Shown here: positions 34,407 through 42,399 of the stretch, piece by piece
Layout: each line of letters begins with the position of its first letter
How positions within the stretch are numbered: the stretch's first letter is position 1
Assembly: GCA_010202645.1 (NCBI GenBank)
Contig: CP047920.1
Location: 372,001-436,000, forward strand
DNA from: Candidatus Saccharibacteria bacterium oral taxon 488
GTDB taxonomy: Bacteria; Patescibacteriota; Saccharimonadia; Saccharimonadales; Saccharimonadaceae
Reading direction: 5' to 3'
Length of the DNA stretch: 64,000 bases
Notes under the pieces: model-generated
What the model was told of the DNA's origin: nothing
Database searches by the model: none
What the model saw: the letters and a program-made list of their open reading frames with translations, nothing else
Translations under genes and position numbers: made by a program

Positions 34407-35078
34407 CTAATACCAGCGTACCATCTCATCAAGTGGCCGGCGGCTGCGCGGGTGTGGCCGGTCACTCCGGCTGGCGTACCCGAGCGCCAGCATGAGAACC
34501 GGCAGGTCTTTATCCGGGTCAATGAGCTGGTGAGTTGTCAGTACCTCTGTCGCTTGATCAATCGAAAATCCCTCAATCGGACACGAGTCAATCCCCCGCT
34601 CCGCTGCCACCAGCATGGCAAAGCCGAGGGCGATGTACGCCTGGTGTGCTGACCACTGGTGCAGCCCGTCAGGCGTGTCCATTAGCTTAAAATCGTTCTT
34701 GGCCCACTGCTTCCAGAACGTTTTGTAGGCGGTGCGCTCGACCAGATTCATGCGCTTTACATCACGGAGTATGTGATCGATGTGGTCGCTAAGCGCGTCG
34801 GCCGTCTTGGCGGTAAAAATCAGGAAATGACTGGCGTCAAAGCGCGGCTTGTTAATCGGCGCGCATTTTTTCAGATCCTGGCGCAGCTGCTGATCTTGGG
34901 CGACGATGACGTCGAATTGCTCAAAACCGTACGAGGTTGGCGTGAGGCGAATTGCCTCAAGGATTAGCGTCATGTCCTCGTCGGTGATCTTTTTATCAGC
35001 ATCAAATTTCTTGCAGGCATGGCGAAAGTCCAGTGCTTTGGTAATTTCCGCTGCTGAAATGGTTGGTTTGCTGGTCAT
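34407..35078 (-). CDS. NAD(P)H-dependent nitroreductase-family flavoprotein
   Basis: 223 residues. The family's FMN-binding start (ALDFRHACKKFDADKKITDE), the mid-region ILEAIRLTPTSYGFEQFDV, and GFAMLVAAERGIDSCPIEGF are recognisable, as is the ending VLMLALGYASRSD. Such enzymes reduce nitroaromatics, quinones or NAD(P)H:flavin substrates. Its start overlaps the AlkD stop by four bases, so both are one operon. Confidence 0.85.
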   Translation of the reverse strand: MTSKPTISAAEITKALDFRHACKKFDADKKITDEDMTLILEAIRLTPTSYGFEQFDVIVAQDQQLRQDLKKCAPINKPRFDASHFLIFTAKTADALSDHIDHILRDVKRMNLVERTAYKTFWKQWAKNDFKLMDTPDGLHQWSAHQAYIALGFAMLVAAERGIDSCPIEGFSIDQATEVLTTHQLIDPDKDLPVLMLALGYASRSDRPHPRSRRPLDEMVRWY

Positions 35079-35773
35079 TGGCGTCCTCCTTTTTGTTGCC
35101 CAATGATACGTTGCTCTTCGGGTGTGAATCGCCGTGATTCGCGCATTTTTTGGTAAGCTTTGTTGCGCGTCCAGGCGTCGATATGCTCGTTTTCTAATTC
35201 AGCCAGCGTCAGCTCAAGGAAGTGCACCGCCGTCGTCGCATACAGCCAAGCTAGCCCCATCTTGACGTAATAGCCATCGTGCCTGACGTTTCGCAGCGCC
35301 GCGAAAACTTGATCAATATGTGCTTTGTCCAGGAAATTAGTCATCAAAGAAATTACGCCGTAGCGCACTGTAAATTCAGCTTCGCTTTGTAGGCATTCTA
35401 GTGCAAAATACCACCACAGTTCGCCGGCAAAGCGCCGCTTTTTCTCGACAAATATATCGATGTGCGCCCACGAGTCAACATGCGGCAAATATTGTTTAGT
35501 CAAATCAATCGCTGTTTGGTCATTAAGCCGAGCATGCGTGATCAGCAGCCCGCATAGCAGTACGTAGTCAAATGACTTGTTCTTGGCTGTTAGTAATCTG
35601 CTAATATCCGCTGCGCTCATATCAGGCGCCAATTCCCGCGCCAACCGCCGCAAATCCGGCACGCGCACGCCGATGACCGGCATTTTGGTGTTGACGATGC
35701 GCTTGTTAAAGGCGGCGTAGGATTCGTTGCCTTGGGCAAGCGTTTCGAGTTGGCGCGTGAGGTCTTGAAGCAT
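35075..35773 (-). CDS. DNA alkylation repair protein (AlkD-like HEAT repeats)
   Basis: 232 residues, all helical. The motifs FNKRIVNTKMPVIGVRVPDL, SWAHIDIFVEKKR, and GYYVKMGLAWLYATTAVHFL are typical of AlkC/AlkD glycosylases, which remove alkylated bases without flipping them out. TATAAT ends six bases before the ATG and no Shine-Dalgarno site is seen, so it is likely leaderless. It is followed by a nitroreductase gene, and both may deal with chemical damage. Confidence 0.85.
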   Translation of the reverse strand: MLQDLTRQLETLAQGNESYAAFNKRIVNTKMPVIGVRVPDLRRLARELAPDMSAADISRLLTAKNKSFDYVLLCGLLITHARLNDQTAIDLTKQYLPHVDSWAHIDIFVEKKRRFAGELWWYFALECLQSEAEFTVRYGVISLMTNFLDKAHIDQVFAALRNVRHDGYYVKMGLAWLYATTAVHFLELTLAELENEHIDAWTRNKAYQKMRESRRFTPEEQRIIGQQKGGRQ

Positions 35774-35787
35774 ATGTTTATTATAAC

Positions 35788-36306
35788 CTATAAGTGGCGC
35801 ATTGCTAACGCTGCTCCCACTGTTTCGGCGAAACCCGGCATGAGCTTCATCTTGGGAACTGCTTTGAGCTTAAACCAGGCAGCGGATTTATTTTCCCAAT
35901 TAAGTCGCGGCGTAACAGTATTCGCCAGTTCAACGAGAATAGCAACAACATGCCACTCACGACCTAACTGCTGGTCAATCTGGACAAATGGCCGGCTGAG
36001 CTTCATACGGATAATATGTTGCCTTGAAATGCCGACCTCTTCGGCTAGTTCACTATACGCGATGTCTTTAATGCTAAGATTAGGGTTGTCGATAAAACCG
36101 GATATGCCGTTAATCAGCTCCGGATAGGCGATAACTTCACTGCTACGTTTAGTCAGTAAGACCTGATCGCCCGAGACAACGACACAGTTTAACACAAAAC
36201 ACACACGTTCATCAGTATAGTTAACCCGCCCATCTTCAAAACGTGGATAATCAGCCGTAAGGTCGCGAATGCGTTGCATGTAGGCGGCAGACGATTGCTT
36301 GTCCAT
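35788..36306 (-). CDS. Nudix-fold hydrolase (IDI/MutT-like)
   Basis: 172 residues from ATG 36306. The longer frame to 36396 is rejected because it runs through the tRNA-Thr gene. The Nudix box is seen as GISGFIDNPNLSIKDIAYSELAEEVGI, with the usual Arg before Glu replaced by Ser, and flanking strands VCFVLNCVVVSGDQVLLTKR. It would hydrolyse a nucleoside-diphosphate-linked compound. The substrate cannot be told. Its layout also resembles isopentenyl-diphosphate isomerase-type Nudix proteins. Confidence 0.8.
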   Translation of the reverse strand: MDKQSSAAYMQRIRDLTADYPRFEDGRVNYTDERVCFVLNCVVVSGDQVLLTKRSSEVIAYPELINGISGFIDNPNLSIKDIAYSELAEEVGISRQHIIRMKLSRPFVQIDQQLGREWHVVAILVELANTVTPRLNWENKSAAWFKLKAVPKMKLMPGFAETVGAALAMRHL

Positions 36307-36335
36307 GTTTAGTACAAATAATCTAAAAATTAAAA

Positions 36336-36411
36336 TGGAGCCACGATCGGGGCTTGAACCCGAGACCTCATCCTTACCATGGATGCGCTCTACCAACTGA
36401 GCTATCGCGGC
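36336..36411 (-). tRNA. tRNA-Thr (GGT anticodon)
   Basis: The minus strand reads GCCGCGATAGCTCAGTTGGT with a full cloverleaf. The anticodon stem is CATCC/GGATG with loop ATGGTAA (anticodon GGT), the T arm GGGTTCAAGCC, and CCA is encoded at 36336-36338. Confidence 0.95.
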
Positions 36412-36514
36412 ATTACACCATCGCCTTCGGCACGCGCTCTACGCATATTTACGTTTCACGCGTAGGGGCTACGCACCGCACCGCTACTTTCGAAAACGGC
36501 GCGGCAACATTCGT

Positions 36515-36542
36515 ATTGTACCATATTCACGTGGCCGTGCAA
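36515..36542 (-). promoter_or_regulatory. Promoter of tRNA-Thr(GGT)
   Basis: TTGCAC-16-TACAAT on the minus strand, about 100 bases before the tRNA. The intervening 5' region contains a CGCGTAGGGGCTACGC hairpin. Confidence 0.55.
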
Positions 36543-36561
36543 AGACGATGGCGTTCTCAGA

Positions 36562-37158
36562 CTACTTCTCTGCCTCGACCTGATCTGGCTTGTCGGTGGC
36601 TTCAGGGGTGGTCGGCGCAGCTGTTTGTTTCGGCTCTTCTTTGTGCGCTGTCGGCTTGTTGGCTTTGTCTGAGTCAAACTCAGATTCAATTTCGCTGAGC
36701 ACGTAGCCCATAGCGGCGACCAAGGCGATAGCAACAACTCCGCTCGTAACGTCGTAGTAATGGGTGAAGAAGCTGAGGATAAAGGTGACAACGGTGGCAA
36801 AGAACGTAACGACAATGCCGGCGGTGGCGAAGAGCCAGCCTCGGGTTTGTTTGCGTCGTAGCGGTGAGATAGCCAGCCCAAAGAGGACAATTTCGGTGAC
36901 GGCAAAGATTAGCGTGATGATCTGCTGCAGGCGGATAATAGCGATATTCGGTACAAAAATAGAAACGCCAAAGAGCGAGATGCGGTCAGCTTGCGACAGA
37001 AGTGACAGGGCTGAGGTTAGTGACAAGGCAGCTACCACCGCTAACATCGCGGCGACAATCCAGAGGTTGTCGGCGACCGCTTGGCGCGATTGTTTGGACA
37101 TGCGCGGTAATGGTTTATAGAGTGCTTTGAGTGTTTTGGCAAATGGAAATCGTTTCAT
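36562..37158 (-). CDS. Four-helix membrane protein, unknown
   Basis: 198 residues. Four hydrophobic segments (about 33-53, 67-87, 96-130, 140-152) are followed by a Lys/Glu/Ala/Pro-rich tail (about 155-198). No motif recognised. TGCTATTAT ends six bases before the ATG, so it is probably leaderless. The next gene downstream is tRNA-Thr, with no shared promoter seen. Confidence 0.6.
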   Translation of the reverse strand: MKRFPFAKTLKALYKPLPRMSKQSRQAVADNLWIVAAMLAVVAALSLTSALSLLSQADRISLFGVSIFVPNIAIIRLQQIITLIFAVTEIVLFGLAISPLRRKQTRGWLFATAGIVVTFFATVVTFILSFFTHYYDVTSGVVAIALVAAMGYVLSEIESEFDSDKANKPTAHKEEPKQTAAPTTPEATDKPDQVEAEK

Positions 37159-37194
37159 GATTTGATAATAGCATGTTAGGCGGCGGCGAGCAAC

Positions 37195-37494
37195 TTAGCG
37201 TGAAGTACGGGTGGATTTTGTGGCGCGCGCTCGGGTTGGCTTGGCTGGCCGCGGCAAGCGCGGTGCGATGATGCCATCCAGCACCGTCCAGGCGACGCTA
37301 TTAACCAAGAAGACCACACCGACGATACCCGCGATCGAGGCGGCCAGATGTGCGGCCGAATTACTGATCAGTACCAACCCGCCGCTGATAGCTAGACTAA
37401 TGACTGCTAGGGCGACGTAGGCCTGCTGTAACTTGAGGCGCTGATTTTTCTGATCGTTCCAGGTAATCAGCCCTCGCTTGATAAGCTCTAACAT
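37195..37494 (-). CDS. Small two-helix membrane protein
   Basis: 99 residues from ATG 37494, preferred over 37530 because TGCTATAAT ends seven bases before it. Two hydrophobic segments (about 25-45 and 53-75) and a basic Arg/Thr/Pro tail (about 80-99). Not recognised. It lies 36 bases upstream of the 198-aa membrane protein, which has its own promoter. Confidence 0.6.
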   Translation of the reverse strand: MLELIKRGLITWNDQKNQRLKLQQAYVALAVISLAISGGLVLISNSAAHLAASIAGIVGVVFLVNSVAWTVLDGIIAPRLPRPAKPTRARATKSTRTSR

Positions 37495-37641
37495 GCTCGA
37501 AATTATAGCATTGTTTATGAGTAAAGTCAATCAAAGAGCGCTGACGGATGCTCTCTCTGAAATAACTATTTGGTGGAATTTTACAACTCCGCTAGAACCT
37601 ATTTTAGTGCAAAATGCTAAAAACTGTGAGCCGCGCCGCCT

Positions 37642-37793
37642 AGCACGGCAAGCCGTGCTGCGCTCTACCCAGAAAACCCTTTGTATATTTTTTGTAATTT
37701 CCCCGCCGTGATTTCTTAGAAAAAGGTAAAGGGTGTTCTGGGCGGGTTCGCCTACCGCAAACGGTAGATGCGGCTTTAGTCGGCATAGCCGAC
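37642..37793. repeat. Cluster of three short perfect hairpins
   Basis: AGCACGGC-aa-GCCGTGCT (37642-37659), CTACCG-caaa-CGGTAG (37752-37767) and GTCGGC-ata-GCCGAC (37779-37793) lie within 152 bases. The rest of 37531-37910 holds no gene that I trust. The long minus-strand frame across it looks like chance. The cluster may be a repeat array or the remains of a mobile element. Confidence 0.4.
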
Positions 37794-37910
37794 GCGCTAC
37801 GTGCCCTTGTACTGCAAGTTATGCGATAAAGACAAACTGACCAATAACCGGAAGCCAGAAAGAATCCTGAGACGGCTATCGCCATTACTGCGAGTACATT
37901 CGGCGATAGC

Positions 37911-38351
37911 TTGCTACTGCTTGCGCTTGGCGTTGACTTCGGGCTGTGGCTGGCGTTTTCGGCAACAACCCTAATCACACACAACTTGTTTGAACAAAAG
38001 CCGCTCAAGCTCACAGCGATCAATAAAGCCATCGCCGACCAGGTGCGGACAGAACTCACACATTTGCCCGACACGCACGAAATCAAGATGTATGGTGGTA
38101 TTGCCTTTATGGTCAACAACAAAATGTGCGTTTGCGTTGGTGTAGCAAAGCAGACAACATCATGGTGCGTATCGGCGCGGACGCATACGAGGACGCACTG
38201 AAACGAAAGGGCGCGCACCCGACAATCATGAAAGATCGATCGTCCGATCAAAGGTTATATCGACCTCGACGGCGAAGAGCGAAAGGACTTTAGGGAGTGG
38301 GTAGAGTTGGCGTTAAGGTTTAATGAAGAATTGGTAAGCAAGAAGAAGTAA
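37911..38351 (+). pseudogene. TfoX N-terminal-domain protein, broken by two frameshifts
   Basis: The TfoX/Sxy_N domain is visible in three frames: AINKAIADQVRTELTHLPDT then KMYGGIAFMVNNKMCVCVGV; after a -1 shift near 38140-38147, ADNIMVRIGADAYEDALKRK; and after a +1 shift near 38238-38242, RPIKGYIDLDGEERKDFREW to the stop at 38351. No good start codon precedes the domain (the frame opens with ATG 37911, but the first about 35 residues do not look like TfoX). It is a decayed gene or a badly sequenced region. Members regulate or support competence in some bacteria. Confidence 0.7.
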
Positions 38352-38360
38352 TCCCAGAGA

Positions 38361-38398
38361 TACGCTATATCTAGCGCATATACACCAGATATGGCGTA
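38361..38398. terminator. Possible bidirectional hairpin between TfoX remnant and CPBP gene
   Basis: TACGCTATATCT (38361-38372) and AGATATGGCGTA (38387-38398) pair in 11 of 12 positions, or 12 with one G-U. It lies between two converging genes, with only weak T runs. Confidence 0.45.
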
Positions 38399-38402
38399 GC
38401 TA

Positions 38403-39263
38403 TTACTTATTGCTCTGTTCAAAAGCAAGTCGCCCACGTGTCGCAACAATCGCCACGATTGCTAGCACTGTCAGACCGAGTGCAGCAGGCCAGTTGTTGG
38501 CGACAGCAACGCCGCTGAGCGTCGCAACAACAAAGAGCGACCAGTTGACGCTATTGTGTGCGAGTATAGCAAGAAACACACTGCCGCGCGCCTTGTTGAC
38601 GAGCCATGACATCACGACCGACATACTCACCACTAGTACAAGGTACGCCCATAACTGCGAAACACCACTACGTGCTGTGTCCCATTCGGAAGTAAAGAAT
38701 AATGGTGTATGCCATAGACAATGCACAACGCCCAGAATAACCGCCGCAACTAGCGGGTGATACCGCTGCTGCAAACGATGAAGAGCAAAGCCTCGCCAGC
38801 CGCCCTCTTCTTGTATCGGACCACCAGCAAAATATATGACAAATGTGACAAGCAGCGTCGTGATAATCGCAGGCGATATGTCGGACGAAATCCCAACACC
38901 ACCAAAGAGGAAATACGCCGCACAAATCGCTAGAGGAATTGCCGCGAATGCGAGAATATATGCCAGTGGGTGCGCTCGCCACTGCGTAAAGCTCTTTTGT
39001 AGTTGCTTTACTCCTTTGCGTCCACTCGCAATGCGAGTAACAACAAACACTGCAACCAGCGGCCCTGCAATAAGTCCGAGCTGATTGATACCAGCAACCG
39101 CAGAACGTGGCAGCTCATACGGTAGCAACCCGACACCTGTCTGCGACAACCACCACGGACTCCACCCAATCCACGACCCAAGATATGCGAGAATAAAAAA
39201 TGACGCTAGGGGATAGGCACGAACAGTGCTAATGAACTTGTTTTTTGTAGATAGCTGGCTCAT
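38403..39263 (-). CDS. CPBP-family intramembrane metalloprotease (CAAX/Abi)
   Basis: 286 residues with about eight hydrophobic segments. The family's glutamate pair and arginine are seen as IQEEGGWRGFALHRL near residues 150-164, with the later histidine motif VVHCLWHTPLFF near 180-191 and a third motif SVVMSWLVNKARGSVFLAIL. Such proteases process peptides or prenylated proteins in the membrane and are often linked to bacteriocin immunity. TATAAT ends six bases before the ATG, so it is likely leaderless. Confidence 0.85.
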   Translation of the reverse strand: MSQLSTKNKFISTVRAYPLASFFILAYLGSWIGWSPWWLSQTGVGLLPYELPRSAVAGINQLGLIAGPLVAVFVVTRIASGRKGVKQLQKSFTQWRAHPLAYILAFAAIPLAICAAYFLFGGVGISSDISPAIITTLLVTFVIYFAGGPIQEEGGWRGFALHRLQQRYHPLVAAVILGVVHCLWHTPLFFTSEWDTARSGVSQLWAYLVLVVSMSVVMSWLVNKARGSVFLAILAHNSVNWSLFVVATLSGVAVANNWPAALGLTVLAIVAIVATRGRLAFEQSNK

Positions 39264-39330
39264 GGATTTATTATACCTTGCTGGTGATGTTATTGCGACC
39301 AGCGGCGCGGCTCACAGTTTTGTCCTGTTT

Positions 39331-39415
39331 TGGTGCCGGAAGTAGGACTCGAACCTACGAAGCCTGACGGCGGGAGATTTACAGTCTCCTGTGATTGCCA
39401 CTACACGATTCCGGC
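39331..39415 (-). tRNA. tRNA-Tyr (GTA anticodon)
   Basis: A long-variable-arm tRNA. The anticodon stem GGAGA/TCTCC has loop CTGTAAA (anticodon GTA). The acceptor GCCGGAA pairs with TTCCGGC, followed by A and encoded CCA (39331-39333). Confidence 0.93.
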
Positions 39416-39478
39416 ATGGAACTTGCTGCACCGCGGTGCCCACATGTTTTTACACGCTTGGTGCGGGGGCGATGCAAA

Positions 39479-39555
39479 TGGAGCCGATTCAGGGATTCGA
39501 ACCCAGGACCTGCTGTTTACAAAACAGCTGCTCTAACCAGCTGAGCTAAATCGGC
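39479..39555 (-). tRNA. tRNA-Thr (TGT anticodon)
   Basis: Acceptor GCCGATT pairs with AATCGGC. The anticodon stem GCTGT/ACAGC has loop TTTGTAA (anticodon TGT), and encoded CCA is at 39479-39481. It is paired with tRNA-Tyr 63 bases downstream, the usual Thr-Tyr cluster. Confidence 0.93.
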
Positions 39556-39597
39556 ATCTTGAATGATTGTAGCAAGTTTTGTAGCCTAAGACAAGGT

Positions 39598-40293
39598 CTA
39601 CATAATCACTTTTCGTGGCTGCCGCTGCTGGCGTGGCTGCTGAGGATGAGCTGGGTGTGGCGAACGGCGCGGGGCGGTGGCTGGCTTGTCGGGCGTAAGC
39701 ATGGCGGTGGCGCGCTCGCGAAGCTTGGCGGCCAGTTCGGGCTGCTTGGCGCTGTCGTAGGCTTGGGCAAGCGTATTCAATGTGTGCGGCGTCGGTTCGA
39801 GCTCGGCGGCCTTCTCTAGCGCCGCCAGCATCTTCTTCGTATTACCTAATTTCTCCTGAACCTTGGCGTAGGCGATGTGCCGGGCGGCATGACTGGCCTC
39901 CATATCAAGCGCCTGCTCAAACGCCAGCGCCGCCTTGACATAATCTTGAGTCTCGTAGTAAATGAGGCCGACATTGTGCAGGCTCGAGGCGCTCGGCTCG
40001 AGGCTCTGGGCGATTTCAAAGCACTCGATGGCGTCCTTGTAGGCACGCTGCTTGGCATACAAAATCCCCAGGCGATTGTAGGCCGTGGCGTTCTTTTCAT
40101 CGACGCGCAGGATGGTTAGGAGTGCTTTCTCGGCACGTAGATACTTGTTTTCACGCAGTGACTCTTGAGCGATAGCCCAGAGCTTGTCGAGTTTCTCTGA
40201 CAATTTAACTGGTAAGTTTTGTGCTTCGCCGACTGACGGCTGATACCAAACTGCCCACACCATAACCAGCAGGATAACTAATAATCCAGACAT
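39598..40293 (-). CDS. Membrane-anchored TPR protein
   Basis: 231 residues from ATG 40293. This start is preferred over the ATG at 40299 because TGGTATAAT ends eight bases before it. An N-terminal membrane helix (SGLLVILLVMVWAVWYQ) is followed by about four TPR repeats (about 45-185, such as NATAYNRLGILYAKQRAYKD and ASSLHNVGLIYYETQDYVKA) and a basic Pro/Arg/Gln-rich tail. It probably organises protein partners at the membrane. Partners unknown. Confidence 0.85.
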   Translation of the reverse strand: MSGLLVILLVMVWAVWYQPSVGEAQNLPVKLSEKLDKLWAIAQESLRENKYLRAEKALLTILRVDEKNATAYNRLGILYAKQRAYKDAIECFEIAQSLEPSASSLHNVGLIYYETQDYVKAALAFEQALDMEASHAARHIAYAKVQEKLGNTKKMLAALEKAAELEPTPHTLNTLAQAYDSAKQPELAAKLRERATAMLTPDKPATAPRRSPHPAHPQQPRQQRQPRKVIM

Positions 40294-40302
40294 ATGCATC
40301 CA

Positions 40303-41133
40303 TTATACCACAATATTGATCAGCGCCAGCCGCACATTGCCATTATGCCTCAGCCGCGTTTCGGCAGTGATGATCCGATCAAGGAGGGGCTGGTGTGAAG
40401 GGCTCGGTTGAGTTTTCATCTGAAACGCTACCATGGTGAGAAGGATGTCGATCAGCTGGAGGGCTTTGGCACGGTCGGTGAAATAGGGCGGCAGCGTGCG
40501 CAGTGCTTCGTATGAGCCCGGTGTAGAGAGGATGCATTTGGCGTCAGCGGCGATAGCTTGATATTCTGACAGTAGTTTCGGTGTGCGTGCTAGTTGGCGG
40601 ATGAGGAGTGGCCGGCCGGCGGCCAGGAACAGGATTTGGCGCCGCTCGCTGGCAGTGAGAGAGGTAGCATCAAGCAGCGTCTCGTCCTGTACTGACGAGG
40701 TACGGTGCAGGGTCAGTACCTGACAGCGCGAACGAATGGTGGCCAGGAGCTGCTGTTCGTTCTCGGTCACCAGCAAAAAATGCGTGTTGGCGTTCGGCTC
40801 CTCTAGGGATTTGAGAAGCGCGTTCTGGGCAGCCTCGCTCATCTGGTCGGCTGGATTGATAATGATGACGCGGCGAACCGTGGCGTGCGTGCGCAGCATG
40901 GCGATCATGGTGCGGATCTGCTCAGTCGTGATCGTGGTTTTTGCCTCCACTGGCTGCAGTCGAATCACCTCTGATGGTGTGAGCTTCGCCAGGTATTCGG
41001 CGGTGCCAATGCCGTCCAGCCCGCGCTCGGCGGTGATGATCACCGCCTGCGGCAGTCGCTTGGCAAGTTGGCGCAGTGTAGCGCGGTCGCGATGCGCCAC
41101 CACTGGTGTGCGTGGCGGGCGGGTGTTAGTCAT
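40303..41133 (-). CDS. holB: DNA polymerase III delta-prime-like subunit
   Basis: 276 residues from ATG 41133, which overlaps the rluD stop by eight bases. The upstream extension to 41229 is not used. Clamp-loader features are QNALLKSLEEPNANTHFLLV followed by TIRSRCQVLTL, and a helical C-terminus. Walker A is missing, as expected of delta-prime, and no zinc cysteines are seen. It would help load the clamp with the dnaX product at 13151. RuvB/DnaX-like relatives are excluded by the absent P-loop. Confidence 0.75.
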   Translation of the reverse strand: MTNTRPPRTPVVAHRDRATLRQLAKRLPQAVIITAERGLDGIGTAEYLAKLTPSEVIRLQPVEAKTTITTEQIRTMIAMLRTHATVRRVIIINPADQMSEAAQNALLKSLEEPNANTHFLLVTENEQQLLATIRSRCQVLTLHRTSSVQDETLLDATSLTASERRQILFLAAGRPLLIRQLARTPKLLSEYQAIAADAKCILSTPGSYEALRTLPPYFTDRAKALQLIDILLTMVAFQMKTQPSPSHQPLLDRIITAETRLRHNGNVRLALINIVV

Positions 41134-42307
41134 GAGTGGCCTCGCCAGGCTCGTTCGGGGTTGCGACAACTCTCGGGAATAATTGTTGAAACTCCTCCGG
41201 AACGGCCGCCTTAAAGGTTTTTTGTTCACCTGATGGCAACGTGATTTCTAATTTGTGAGCGTGGAGCATCAGGCGGCTGGCATCAGGTTTGCCGTAAACG
41301 CGGTCGCCGAGAATTGGCGTATTCAGGTGCGCCATATGAACGCGGAGTTGATGGGTGCGGCCGGTGGTGGGCTTAAGTTCAATTAGCGCCTGGTTGTCAG
41401 TCGCCATCAGTACGCGGTAGGTCGTTTGGGCGGGCTTGCCGTTCGGGTCGATGCGGAAGGTGCTGGGCGCGGACGGGTTGCGGCCAATCGGCAGGTCAAT
41501 TTTTGCGGCGGCTAGTTTTGGCACGCCGTCGGTTACCGCTAGGTAGGTTTTTTTGGCGGTGCGCTGGGCGAATTGCCGCTGTAGGTGGGCGGCAGCGTCA
41601 GCAGTTTTGGCGATAATCAGCACGCCCGAAGTGTCACGGTCGAGCCGATGGACGATGCCCGGCCGGTCGGTGTCTGAGGCAAATGAGGTTTTAGGGCGAA
41701 TAATTTCTGCCACCGTCGGCTCGGTCGATAGTCCGCCTTTGGCGTGGGTCAGTAGACCGCTCGGCTTATTTACAACGATCACGTCATCGTCTTCGTACAA
41801 CACTGGCAGCTCTGCACTGGTCTGCTCCTGCTCTGGCAGCTTGACGGCGATCTCATCCGTCTCGTCAACTTCAAACTTTGGCGTCGTCACCACTTGATGA
41901 TTGACCGAAACATAGCCAGCTTTGATGTATTTTTGCCAGAGGCTGCGCGAAATCGACGGGTCAAATGCCGTGGACAAGTAGACGTCCAGGCGTTGCTTGG
42001 TTGGCACGATATGGAGCGTGATGACAAACTTGCCTTGAAATGGCGTTTCGATACAGCTTGCATCAAGCGGGTTTGGCAAAATCTCAGCATTGGCGGGCCT
42101 ACCGGGCCACAATTCGTCAATTGATTCTTCGTCAACAATCGAGCCGTACAGCACGGCGAAGTGCTGTTTGTTCAGGATGAATTCTGCCAGCACGTGCGAT
42201 TCGTCCGTCTGAACCTTCAGATGGCGCAGGGCTTTGACGGGCGTGTTGTCATCTACCAGTTGGTACAGCCTGGCGATCTTGAGGACGGTGCGCGGCGATA
42301 TTTTCAC
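41126..42307 (-). CDS. RluD-family 23S rRNA pseudouridine synthase with an extra N-terminal domain
   Basis: 393 residues. The synthase domain has the catalytic HRLDRDTSGVL near residue 220, an S4-like RNA-binding domain (QRLDVYLSTAFDPSISRSLW, about 104-155) and the typical ending TGRTHQLRVHMAHLNTPILG. Normal members have about 300 residues; here about 100 residues precede the S4 domain and are unlike the family. The start is GTG, with an AGAGGA site, and it overlaps the TGA of a small ORF. It modifies uridine in large-subunit rRNA, position unknown. Confidence 0.88.
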   Translation of the reverse strand: MKISPRTVLKIARLYQLVDDNTPVKALRHLKVQTDESHVLAEFILNKQHFAVLYGSIVDEESIDELWPGRPANAEILPNPLDASCIETPFQGKFVITLHIVPTKQRLDVYLSTAFDPSISRSLWQKYIKAGYVSVNHQVVTTPKFEVDETDEIAVKLPEQEQTSAELPVLYEDDDVIVVNKPSGLLTHAKGGLSTEPTVAEIIRPKTSFASDTDRPGIVHRLDRDTSGVLIIAKTADAAAHLQRQFAQRTAKKTYLAVTDGVPKLAAAKIDLPIGRNPSAPSTFRIDPNGKPAQTTYRVLMATDNQALIELKPTTGRTHQLRVHMAHLNTPILGDRVYGKPDASRLMLHAHKLEITLPSGEQKTFKAAVPEEFQQLFPRVVATPNEPGEATHD

Positions 42308-42393
42308 GCGGCGTGTCCTCTGCGGTTTGGGCGGCTAGACATCTGCGGCGCTTGATGTGGCGGCGTTTCCCGCTTGGTGAGACAACCTGCCAT
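42304..42393 (-). CDS. 29-aa ORF between trpS and rluD
   Basis: A Pro/Arg-rich short ORF (begins MAGCLTKRETPPHQ) with a strong GGAGGT site eight bases before its ATG. Its TGA overlaps the GTG start of rluD (GTGA). It may be a leader that couples rluD translation. Nothing else supports a function. Confidence 0.4.
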   Translation of the reverse strand: MAGCLTKRETPPHQAPQMSSRPNRRGHAA

Positions 42394-42399
42394 CGCCTG

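Noticed and set aside
37640..38251. Minus-strand 203-residue frame
   Set aside because: It runs antisense to the TfoX remnant and across the hairpin cluster, has low-complexity Ser/Cys/Arg sequence and no ribosome binding site or family match.
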